From NCBI GenBank assembly GCA_964561525.1, contig CAZLPY010000014.1, positions 1-16,728 on the forward strand: DNA of 16,728 bases, given 5' to 3'. The stretch is from CAZLPY01 sp964561525 (lineage in GTDB: Bacteria > Patescibacteriota > UBA1384 > CAJBMM01). Below the pieces are notes generated by a model, which ran no database searches, had not been told where the DNA came from, and saw only the letters and a list, made by a program, of their open reading frames with translations. Made by a program: the position numbers and the translations under genes. Within the stretch, counting starts at the first letter, position 1; every line of letters starts with the position of its first letter. Below, one piece after another: positions 7,327-13,216 of the stretch.

Positions 7327-8769
7327 TTATTCGTACCGCAAAGCCTCAACCGGGTTGAGGCGAGCAGCACGGATGGCCGGAATCAGGCCGGAGATCATCC
7401 CTAAAACGGTCGTAAATATAATTACTGCTATGATAAGCCACCACGGAAAATCACCAATGTGGTCAATCGGCAAGCTACCGAGACTTGCTCCAAAGTGCGC
7501 TACGGCATACCGCGCAACCTGGGCAAGCACCAGACTAATCAACAATCCAAACAATCCTCCCCAAAACCCTAAACTGGCGGCCTCGGCCATAAACAAGCGC
7601 CGGATCGTAGCCCGGGTGGCACCGCAGGCCCGCAATACCCCAATTTCGCGAGTGCGCTCGTAGGTGGCCATAATCATAGTGTTAATGATGCCGATGGTGG
7701 CAACAAACAGCGAGATGCCGCCAATCACGGCGAGTGCTATACTGACTAATAGCAAGATGTGATTAATTTGATCCAGCATCGCTTGCGCAGTATTTGCACC
7801 AAATCCGAGCCCTTTTACTTCAGACGCGATTGCACTAATGTTTGCTGAGTCATCCGCTTTTAAAATAATTGAACTGTAGCCTTGCTGACTAAAACCATCC
7901 TCTTTTGTTAATTGTAACGCTCCCGGGCCGCTGCAGGAAGCGGGTTGACTCTGATTTTGGCCAGGCTGACTTTGGTTACAACTGCCCCCTCCTTGCTGCC
8001 ACGAAACGCGGGTTAGTAGCCGCCTGGCGAATGCGATCGTAATGTAACTTTGCCCGTCATCAAGCGCGCCGCTGTTGTTGATACCAACAATAGTAACTGG
8101 AATATCAATTAAAGTATTTTGCTCCGCATCTGACGGACCACGAATAGCATTCAGCAGCGGTTTTGCCGGTAACGCTCCCCAATCAGGTGCGCTTCCGCCT
8201 CCTGAGCGATAGCTCAGCAGCACCTGCTGCCCAATCAACAGAGCCGCTTTGCCGCCATAGCCCATGTCCTGCACAAATCGATTACCAACCGTAATTTTAT
8301 CGAGGTCAACAGCAGTCAAGCTCCGTCCAAAACTGACGGGCAAGTTAAACACATTAGCGTCGGGATCGTAGGCAGTAATACTGGCCCAGGTTTTTTTGTC
8401 TTGATTGGCCAAGCGCATCGTACTGACCCCAATATTAGTGATCACCGGTGTAGCCTCTGCAACATGGGGTAGCGTACGCATGCTGGTCAAAACAGCAGTG
8501 TCAATTTTTTTACCCTCACCTGTATCCCCGTTTCCGCCAATTAAACTGTTATTATCAGTCGAGTTCGGATCCTTAATCACCGTTACCAAGTCAAACGCGC
8601 CGAGATTTTTGAATTGATCGGTCAGCGATTGTTTGATGCTTATAATAAGTGAGGACATTAAAATAAGCGAGAGTGACCCGACCATGATAGCGATGATAGT
8701 TAGAACCGTGCGCGATTTGCGCCGAGTTAAGTTCTTAAATGCCAAGCTAATGTAATCAAAAAATTTCAT
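7327..8769 (-). CDS. ABC transporter permease, MacB/FtsX type
   Basis: This is a 480-residue permease with the MacB architecture. TM1 lies at about 21-45 after a basic N-terminus (LTRRKSR). A large extracellular MacB_PCD-like domain spans 46-336. Three helices follow at about 337-366, 396-420 and 443-465. The coupling segment ERTREIGVLRACGATR (371-386) and the C-terminal AARLNPVEALRYE are characteristic. The ectodomain contains an unusual Gln/Ser/Cys-rich loop (about 262-283) that may form a disulfide between its two cysteines. The start lies 3 nt after the stop of the ATPase gene, with GAGG 7 nt upstream of the ATG. With the ATPase it would form a mechanotransmission-type exporter or a lipoprotein or peptide extruder. 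The substrate is unknown. No HlyD/MacA adaptor is adjacent. Confidence 0.92.
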   Translation of the reverse strand: MKFFDYISLAFKNLTRRKSRTVLTIIAIMVGSLSLILMSSLIISIKQSLTDQFKNLGAFDLVTVIKDPNSTDNNSLIGGNGDTGEGKKIDTAVLTSMRTLPHVAEATPVITNIGVSTMRLANQDKKTWASITAYDPDANVFNLPVSFGRSLTAVDLDKITVGNRFVQDMGYGGKAALLIGQQVLLSYRSGGGSAPDWGALPAKPLLNAIRGPSDAEQNTLIDIPVTIVGINNSGALDDGQSYITIAFARRLLTRVSWQQGGGSCNQSQPGQNQSQPASCSGPGALQLTKEDGFSQQGYSSIILKADDSANISAIASEVKGLGFGANTAQAMLDQINHILLLVSIALAVIGGISLFVATIGIINTMIMATYERTREIGVLRACGATRATIRRLFMAEAASLGFWGGLFGLLISLVLAQVARYAVAHFGASLGSLPIDHIGDFPWWLIIAVIIFTTVLGMISGLIPAIRAARLNPVEALRYE

Positions 8770-8772
8770 GGT

Positions 8773-9441
8773 TTATCCTCGGTGCAACTTTCCATCGCGA
8801 ATGGCGATAACACGGTCGGCTTGTTTGGCTACTTCAGGATCATGAGTAATAACCAGTAAGGTGATCTTCTTTTCTTTGTTCAGCGATTTTAATAAGTGGA
8901 TAATTTCATCGCTTTTTACGGAATCGAGATTGCCGGTAGGCTCATCGGCGATTATAACTTCAGGGTCATTTACCAAAGCTCTTGCAATTGAGACGCGCTG
9001 ACGCTGGCCACCAGAGAGCTGCCCGGGCCGATGGTTTATCCGATCCTCTAACCCAACCAAACGCAGGCACTCCGCAGCCTTAGCCCGACGATCTTTCCGT
9101 GATTTGTAGGCGAAAATAAGCGGTAACGCGACGTTTTCGAGCGCCGTATAGGTGGGCTGCAGGTTAAAGGTTTGAAACACAAACCCGATCTTTTTATTAC
9201 GATAAGACGAGAGAACGGTGTCGCTTGTCTTGGCTAAGTTCTGATCGTCAATCAATACTTGACCTGAATCTGGCTCGTCTAAACCGCCAATCACGTTGGC
9301 CAAGGTCGATTTACCCGAGCCCGATGGGCCGACTATAGCCACAAACTCACCCGGTTCAATTTTGAGATCAATAGAATCAAGCGCGTGAATGACTTCGTCA
9401 CCCATTCGATAGGTTTTACTGACCCCCCTTAGTTCAATCAC
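8773..9441 (-). CDS. ABC transporter ATPase, MacB/LolD type
   Basis: The 222-residue nucleotide-binding protein is of standard length for this family. Motifs in order are Walker A GPSGSGKST (38-46), Q-loop Gln90 in GFVFQTFNL, signature LSGGQRQR (142-149), Walker B VIIADEP (162-168), D-loop GNLDS and switch His200. The start is GTG at 9441-9439 with AAAGG 7 nt upstream. It is followed at once by its permease. The 99-nt gap to the upstream exported-protein gene holds a palindrome and a short tandem repeat but no convincing promoter, so expression probably depends on transcription from upstream. Confidence 0.93.
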   Translation of the reverse strand: MIELRGVSKTYRMGDEVIHALDSIDLKIEPGEFVAIVGPSGSGKSTLANVIGGLDEPDSGQVLIDDQNLAKTSDTVLSSYRNKKIGFVFQTFNLQPTYTALENVALPLIFAYKSRKDRRAKAAECLRLVGLEDRINHRPGQLSGGQRQRVSIARALVNDPEVIIADEPTGNLDSVKSDEIIHLLKSLNKEKKITLLVITHDPEVAKQADRVIAIRDGKLHRG

Positions 9442-9497
9442 GTACGTGCCTTTAGCATTGCACTACCATTCAACTCTATTACTCAGCAATGCGCAAA

Positions 9498-9525
9498 TAG
9501 TTTTCCAAAAGTAGTTTTCCAAAAG
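9498..9525. repeat. Perfect 14-bp tandem duplication TAGTTTTCCAAAAG
   Basis: Two identical 14-nt copies (9498-9511, 9512-9525) sit next to each other. The second overlaps the palindrome at 9521-9537. Confidence 0.9.
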
Positions 9526-9537
9526 GTCAGACCTTTT
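9521..9537. repeat. 17-bp palindrome AAAAGGTCAGACCTTTT, copy 1
   Basis: The two 8-nt arms are perfect around a central A. It begins 3 nt after the stop of the M23-like gene. As RNA it could fold with 7 bp and a 3-nt loop, so a weak terminator or attenuator is possible. A near-identical copy lies at 10515-10530. Confidence 0.85.
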
Positions 9538-9540
9538 AGA

Positions 9541-10440
9541 TCATTTACAAAAGTCACTATTTTTACCGCTGGTTGGATCGCCCGGTGGGAGCGATCTTAC
9601 CCGAGCCGCATCAGTGGCAGATAATAAGTCAAACCAGCACACCGCGTGCTGAGCTAGCTCAGGATCGTGCATGGGATTTGCCGCCCAAGTGGCATCCTTT
9701 GATGCATCGTTTTTGGTCCGCAAGTCATATACGCCAAAATCAAAGAATACATCAGTGCCTTTGGTTACTCCTACTGCGGATGCGATCTTCTGGCCCGCTG
9801 TCACAGCAATCGGCGGATTGACATTCGTAGTACGAGAATCACCCTCCACTGCAGCCGGAAATTGATCCGCTATCGCCTGAAAAGTTTGGTCAAGCGTGAG
9901 TAAGTGGCCGAGACGATACATATATCCACATGGCACAATAAAATCAAAAGTGTACTGCGTCTCCCCACCCACAAGGTAGCGACTACCGCGAACCAGTGTT
10001 GCATCAAGCGGGGCAGTTACGACAACTGCGTTCGTCCCCGCACCATCAAAGCGGAATCCGCCGTGCGGTTTGTAATTACCACCGCGCAGTTGGCCCGGGT
10101 ACAGAATTGAAGTGACGTTGGTCAAATCGGTCGGAGTATTCAGAGTAAATGGACTGGGACACGCTGGAGGAGTGCCAATTGCTTGCCAACCACCCTGTCC
10201 TTGCTGCCACATTAGTGTGCTTGTGGTACCACTGGACGATTGTCTGCCTTGGCCGGTTCCATTACCCCCGCCACCGCCTGAACCAGGAGTCGTTGCGGCA
10301 GTACTGGTCGTTCCCTGCGTTACGGGTTGGCTAGATTGCGTTGCAGTTCCAGCGTCTCTACCCCGCATCGCAAACGACACCGCACCCCCGATAATAATCA
10401 ACACCACTACTCCGAGGCCAATCCACAGCGCTTTATTCAC
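9541..10440 (-). CDS. Membrane-anchored exported protein with degenerate M23/LytM-like domain
   Basis: This 299-residue protein has one N-terminal helix (5-25), a Ser/Thr/Gly linker (about 30-85 with GGGGG) and a globular domain at about 90-299. The order of phrases YKPHGGFRFDG (123-133), VTAPLDATLV (141-150), YRLGHLLTL (175-183), VTAGQKIAS (213-221) and VFFDFGVYD (231-239) follows the layout of M23/LytM peptidase folds. The zinc-ligand pattern is incomplete: the usual HxGxD has Arg where Asp is expected, and the HxH-type strand reads FFDFG. It is therefore probably a non-catalytic cell-wall or ligand-binding version. Four Cys (94, 171, 268, 298) could form disulfides. The start is GTG at 10440 with AGGAGG 5 nt upstream. 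It heads the unit with the ABC ATPase and permease and may be their extracellular accessory. Confidence 0.6.
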   Translation of the reverse strand: MNKALWIGLGVVVLIIIGGAVSFAMRGRDAGTATQSSQPVTQGTTSTAATTPGSGGGGGNGTGQGRQSSSGTTSTLMWQQGQGGWQAIGTPPACPSPFTLNTPTDLTNVTSILYPGQLRGGNYKPHGGFRFDGAGTNAVVVTAPLDATLVRGSRYLVGGETQYTFDFIVPCGYMYRLGHLLTLDQTFQAIADQFPAAVEGDSRTTNVNPPIAVTAGQKIASAVGVTKGTDVFFDFGVYDLRTKNDASKDATWAANPMHDPELAQHAVCWFDLLSATDAARVRSLPPGDPTSGKNSDFCK

Positions 10441-10475
10441 CGTCCCCTCCTTGACTCTTAAACATGATAACTACT

Positions 10476-10505
10476 AGTGTAGCAGACGATCAAATAGAGT
10501 GCCAA
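10476..10505 (-). promoter_or_regulatory. Promoter of the M23-like/ABC unit
   Basis: TTGGCA (10505-10500) and TACACT (10481-10476) have an 18-bp spacer. The leader is about 30 nt and contains AGGAGG. The -10 context (TCTGCTACACTA) is identical to that of the divergent promoter at 10550-10578. Confidence 0.6.
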
Positions 10506-10514
10506 CTCATTACT

Positions 10515-10530
10515 AAAAGGTCAGACCTTT
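10515..10530. repeat. Palindrome AAAAGGTCAGACCTTT, copy 2, between divergent promoters
   Basis: It matches 16 nt of the 9521-9537 palindrome. It lies 10 bp from the leftward -35 and 20 bp from the rightward -35, so it could be an operator. The GGTCNGACC core resembles sites of FadR/PdhR-type GntR regulators; that comparison is only suggestive. Confidence 0.75.
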
Positions 10531-10549
10531 AAAACTTAATTAAGCGGCG

Positions 10550-10578
10550 TTGACAATGTGTAACCTTTCTGCTACACT
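10550..10578 (+). promoter_or_regulatory. Strong rightward promoter with no long gene behind it
   Basis: TTGACA (10550-10555) and TACACT (10573-10578) are 17 bp apart. The palindrome CTACTAGTAG (10577-10586) covers the expected start near 10585. Confidence 0.65.
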
Positions 10579-10584
10579 ACTAGT

Positions 10585-10659
10585 AGAAAAGTCTCCGGCC
10601 GAAGCTAACGGGAGCCATTACATGGCAATCAATACTTCAATCTGGCGGGGGATTTTTTT
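10585..10659 (+). ncRNA. Candidate small RNA of about 75 nt ending in a T7 tract
   Basis: A strong promoter is followed about 75 nt later by seven T (10653-10659). TCTCCGGCC (10592-10600) can pair with GGCGGGGGA (10644-10652) in 8 of 9 positions including one wobble, directly before the T tract. An inner hairpin GCCAT/ATGGC (10614-10618, 10622-10626) is perfect. CTCC (10593-10596 region) could instead pair with GGAG (10611-10614), giving an alternative fold. A 25-codon ORF (ATG 10622, with GGGAG upstream) runs past the T tract, so a leader peptide is an alternative. No known RNA family is recognised. Confidence 0.35.
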
Positions 10660-11068
10660 ATTCGACTGGGAAAACGGACATCAGATACTTGTGCTTTGAT
10701 TTGATATCCTCCTTAATTTGCACATAAAATAGCTCTCCTTCATTGGTTATCCCGATAAATCGATATAGTACTTCGTCTTTTTGATGAGGACTTTTTATTT
10801 TTACTGGCTGGTTACGAGATCGTTCAATTAATTCAAGAGCGCAGGGAAAATATCGAAGGCGGCTAACCCGCTGCTTGAATGATTTCTCAAAGAGATGGTT
10901 CCAAAAGAAATCGAAAAATATCTTTTCCTTTTTGAAAAAAGCCGAACGGATATATGGGCGTCTTTTTGTTTTACGTCGAGTACTAGCATAGAGGGTCTTA
11001 GCATGTTTCATCATCTCGCTGTAGCTGGTACCAGATAATTTAGATACTTTTGTTTGATATGGAGTCAT
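10658..11068 (-). CDS. Orphan small protein, possibly a BECR-fold (barnase/EndoU/RelE-like) nuclease
   Basis: From the ATG at 11068 the product has 136 residues. An ATG three codons earlier (11077) is also possible, and neither has a clear Shine-Dalgarno. The N-terminal half is basic (RRKTKRRPYIRSAFFKKEK, about 31-49). The C-terminal half (about 55-134) has the order HLFEKSF, FPCALELIERSR, LYRFIGIT, ELFYVQIKED and KYLMSVFP. This recalls phage-type PBECR domains, where His, Arg, Lys and Ser or Thr residues near the last strands act in RNA cleavage. The resemblance is from memory and the function is unproven. It is a lone gene, AT-richer and more basic than its neighbours. Its stop abuts the T tract of the candidate small RNA, which converges on it. 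It could be a host-defence or toxin-like ribonuclease. Confidence 0.6.
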   Translation of the reverse strand: MTPYQTKVSKLSGTSYSEMMKHAKTLYASTRRKTKRRPYIRSAFFKKEKIFFDFFWNHLFEKSFKQRVSRLRYFPCALELIERSRNQPVKIKSPHQKDEVLYRFIGITNEGELFYVQIKEDIKSKHKYLMSVFPVE

Positions 11069-11145
11069 GCCCCACATGGTAACAGATCAGCTCAACAAAT
11101 CACAATATCTATTTAGAACAATAATACTAAATGTAATTAGTGCTT

Positions 11146-11169
11146 AACGCCTCATAAGCGTGAGGCGTT
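11146..11169. repeat. Hairpin with arms AACGCCTCA/TGAGGCGTT, copy A
   Basis: A 9-bp perfect stem has the 6-nt loop TAAGCG. No strong T tract follows on either strand, so terminator activity is uncertain. The same arms recur at 12338-12361. Confidence 0.8.
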
Positions 11170-11183
11170 TATCGTCTTCGGTA

Positions 11184-11220
11184 CTAATAATAAAAGCCCG
11201 GGTGCAAATTACACACCCGG
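11184..11220 (-). terminator. Intrinsic terminator of the secreted six-Cys protein gene
   Basis: On the reverse strand, CCGGGTG and CACCCGG (11220-11214, 11204-11198) form a 7-bp stem followed by GC and CTTTTATTATT. It lies about 20 nt after the stop at 11241. Confidence 0.65.
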
Positions 11221-11240
11221 ACGTTTGGTTTGGCAGCGCA

Positions 11241-11729
11241 TCAGAAACTGCTGCCGGACGACGCAGTTTCAAACGGGTATACGTCCGTGACGTAGCCGTG
11301 GACCCAATTCACCGTCACGCAATAGCTTCGAACGCACGAATGTGCGCCACTAGGTGCGTAAGCAGCGGCCACATAGAGTCCATAATTGTACCACCTCAGG
11401 GTGCCATTAAGACGATGCTGGGCGTCTTCGCCTAGGTCTTGTGGCGACGGCGAGACAACGTCGGTACGCGAATCCATGTATTGCCCGGAGGCGTCGAAGT
11501 AGTCGTATTGTACCGAGCAGTACACGTGGAGGACATCGTCTGGGCGGCCCAAGGGTTGAGAGTTGCATGTAAGCGTTATGATGTCGCATGGCATCCAGGT
11601 GGGTGGCACGGGAACGTTGTAGCTCGGCCCGCAATACAGATTGATCGCGTCCGCTTTGGCGGCGGAGCTAAGGCTTACGACCGTCGCGACTGCGAACAGG
11701 GTGATAAGAGTCCGAAAAGCGCGTTGCAT
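11241..11729 (-). CDS. Secreted six-cysteine protein of unknown function
   Basis: From the ATG at 11729 the product has 162 residues and a classic signal peptide (MQRAFRTLITLFAVATVVSL then SSAAKADA), with likely cleavage after the AKADA region near residue 28. The mature part has six Cys (33, 48, 55, 71, 132, 137), many Tyr and Val residues and a beta-rich look, suggesting a small disulfide-stabilised extracellular domain. I recognise no family. A longer frame to GTG 11783 is unlikely, because that codon would fall only 3 nt after the -10 box. GGGAGG lies 11 nt before the ATG, and GGAG can pair with a nearby CTCC, which could limit ribosome access. The gene looks more GC-rich than its neighbours, which may indicate transfer. 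It has its own strong promoter and terminator. Confidence 0.7.
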   Translation of the reverse strand: MQRAFRTLITLFAVATVVSLSSAAKADAINLYCGPSYNVPVPPTWMPCDIITLTCNSQPLGRPDDVLHVYCSVQYDYFDASGQYMDSRTDVVSPSPQDLGEDAQHRLNGTLRWYNYGLYVAAAYAPSGAHSCVRSYCVTVNWVHGYVTDVYPFETASSGSSF

Positions 11730-11786
11730 GTTAAGGAGTACCTCCCTAGAATGTTTTTGCCGGAAGCGCTTAGAATCCGACACACG

Positions 11787-11815
11787 ATAATATCATTTAC
11801 TGATGAATTTTTCAA
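11787..11815 (-). promoter_or_regulatory. Promoter of the six-Cys secreted protein
   Basis: TTGAAA (11815-11810) and TATTAT (11792-11787) have a 17-bp spacer, with TG one base before the -10 (extended -10). The leader is about 50 nt. Confidence 0.65.
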
Positions 11816-11825
11816 GAACAAACTA

Positions 11826-11843
11826 GAGCTTAGCTTCAAGCTC
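11826..11843. promoter_or_regulatory. Inverted repeat GAGCTT-N6-AAGCTC between divergent promoters
   Basis: The arms are perfect over 6 bp. The centre is almost exactly midway between the leftward -35 (11810-11815) and the rightward -35 (11856-11861), as expected for a shared operator. Confidence 0.35.
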
Positions 11844-11855
11844 CTTGTAGATTCG

Positions 11856-11884
11856 TTGACTCAAGTTTCTGTAGGTGGAATACT
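11856..11884 (+). promoter_or_regulatory. Promoter for the 144-residue membrane protein, probably leaderless
   Basis: TTGACT (11856-11861) and AATACT (11879-11884) lie 17 bp apart. Six nt separate the -10 from the ATG at 11891, the same geometry as the AbrB promoter. Confidence 0.55.
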
Positions 11885-11890
11885 TATCTC

Positions 11891-12325
11891 ATGGCTTCTG
11901 AACCACTACCACAACAATCTAGCACCCCAGTCAGTGCTTCTAAACCGACAACATCATATTGGCCTCTCATAATCGCGGCACTAATTCCATTGCTCCTGTT
12001 TATTATTGAATTCAGCAGTGGAGAATGGCTAGTGCTAGGGTTTTTTCGAGTTATACCCGCGCTCTTGGCGTGGTTGGGGGTCTTGATACTTGCTATCAAA
12101 TATTATAAACAAAACAAAAAATGGTGGGTCCTGATTTTTGCATTAATCTCGATTGGCTATACCTTGGCGAATCTTAAATATATCGCTATCAGAGTAGTTG
12201 ACACTGTGCAGGGTTGTCGAACATACACCCTGTTCGATGGTCCAGTCAATTCGTCCTTGAAACGTGCTTGTGGAGCACCCCCAACAGAGTGGGGTTATTA
12301 TGGATCAAATTATATAGAGTATTAA
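11891..12325 (+). CDS. Three-helix membrane protein of unknown function
   Basis: The 144-residue product has a polar Pro/Ser-rich N-terminus (1-22), then hydrophobic helices at about 23-40, 47-69 and 77-96, and a C-terminal tail (97-144) with two Cys (109, 127) and aromatic residues (WGYYGSNYIEY). An odd number of helices puts the tail on the opposite side from the N-terminus; the two Cys suggest the tail is outside. No family is recognised. The ATG falls at the predicted transcription start and lacks a usable Shine-Dalgarno, so it is likely read from a leaderless message. It is convergent with the next gene and divergent from the secreted six-Cys gene. Confidence 0.65.
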   Translation: MASEPLPQQSSTPVSASKPTTSYWPLIIAALIPLLLFIIEFSSGEWLVLGFFRVIPALLAWLGVLILAIKYYKQNKKWWVLIFALISIGYTLANLKYIAIRVVDTVQGCRTYTLFDGPVNSSLKRACGAPPTEWGYYGSNYIEY

Positions 12326-12336
12326 TGTATATCAAG

Positions 12337-12362
12337 AAACGCCTCAGAGCTCTGAGGCGTTT
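12337..12362. terminator. Bidirectional hairpin between convergent genes (copy B of the AACGCCTCA arms)
   Basis: A 26-bp perfect palindrome folds as an 11-bp stem (AAACGCCTCAG/CTGAGGCGTTT) with an AGCT loop. It lies 12 nt after the stop at 12325 and 34 nt before the convergent stop at 12396. Short A and T runs flank the stem. It shares the AACGCCTCA/TGAGGCGTT arms with 11146-11169. Confidence 0.6.
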
Positions 12363-12395
12363 AGAGTTATACTACGTACATTTACTGAGATCGGG

Positions 12396-13157
12396 TCAGT
12401 ATGAACGATGGCCATTACACCGTGGGCAGTTGGTGACGTCGCCAATCACGGCTCCACCGTTCAAGCTACCTTGGCACCAAAGTTTCATATGCTGGACCAC
12501 TATCCAACTGTCATATTCAGATTTAGATAATCTGGATAAACTGGTTGTATTGGCTACGTTCACAAATTTAAAGTAAACTGTGAGAGGTTGGAGCGTGTAA
12601 TCAAGCGACTTAAAATTACAGTTGTTGTCCCGCCATTTCATGGTTGAAGGTGATTTGATCTGTAGATCAACTTTTATTACACCAAGAAAAGGTAAACTGA
12701 GATCAACAGTATGCACGGTATATTTAGCTGTATAATTTGCATCAATTTCGGCACATGATCCAACGGAATGTGGCAACCATGAATCTACTGCATTTTTCAC
12801 AGCCGTGGTGGCAACATCAGTACAGCTCGTCGCAATGGCCCGTGGCACCAACGACTCATTCAGATTAGTCGATACTGTTCTACTTGTTGCTGCAGCAGTA
12901 GCTAATCCATAGGCAATTTGATCAGCTAAAGCGCCAGTAACTTCATCCACAAATGCCTGACCATTATCACTTGCTAGCACTCCCGTGGCTCCTGGGCTCT
13001 CTGCCAATATTGCGGTTGGTAAGTACGAAGGAGCGGCAGTAGTAGTTATAGTAGCCGACGCATCAGCTTTCGATTTAGCCCGACCCCACCAGTAGCCTGC
13101 GCTACCGCCAATAATCACCCCCACAATCAGGCCAACGATTAATAATTTGTAACGCAT
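12396..13157 (-). CDS. Single-helix exported protein with C-terminal CPRCNG motif
   Basis: The 253-residue product has one N-terminal helix (about 5-24, LLIVGLIVGVIIGGSAG, with a GxxxG-like glycine pattern), a Ser/Thr/Ala-rich linker to about 60 and an extracytoplasmic domain. The central part (about 65-130) looks helical and Ala-rich. About 140-205 is strand-like (YTAKYTVHTVDLSLPFLGV, LTVYFKFVNV). Six Cys (112, 135, 180, 228, 244, 247) could form disulfides. The end, WCQGS then CPRCNGH, resembles a single CxxCxG knuckle of the DnaJ type, though one half alone is not diagnostic. No family is recognised. The ATG at 13157 has GAGG 5 nt upstream. Its promoter appears to contain a G9 tract. Confidence 0.65.
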   Translation of the reverse strand: MRYKLLIVGLIVGVIIGGSAGYWWGRAKSKADASATITTTAAPSYLPTAILAESPGATGVLASDNGQAFVDEVTGALADQIAYGLATAAATSRTVSTNLNESLVPRAIATSCTDVATTAVKNAVDSWLPHSVGSCAEIDANYTAKYTVHTVDLSLPFLGVIKVDLQIKSPSTMKWRDNNCNFKSLDYTLQPLTVYFKFVNVANTTSLSRLSKSEYDSWIVVQHMKLWCQGSLNGGAVIGDVTNCPRCNGHRSY

Positions 13158-13186
13158 CTTGCCTCTTTTGAGTTATCTCTTCCTTC

Positions 13187-13216
13187 AGCCTACCCCCCCC
13201 CGATGCTATATGTCAA
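13187..13216 (-). promoter_or_regulatory. Promoter with G9 homopolymer in the spacer (possible phase variation)
   Basis: On the reverse strand, a perfect TTGACA (13216-13211) and TAGGCT (13192-13187) have an 18-bp spacer, of which nine are G (13201-13193). The -10 match is only moderate (TA...T). The expected start near 13180 gives a leader of about 22 nt with a Shine-Dalgarno. Confidence 0.45.

Noticed and set aside
11730..11783. 18-codon N-terminal extension of the six-Cys protein from GTG 11783
   Set aside because: The GTG lies only 3 nt after the -10 box, so it would be outside the transcript. The signal peptide begins naturally at the ATG 11729.
11439..11972. 177-codon plus-strand ORF
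   Set aside because: It overlaps the secreted six-Cys gene in antisense and runs through the promoter region and into the three-helix gene out of frame. It has no signal or recognisable domain.
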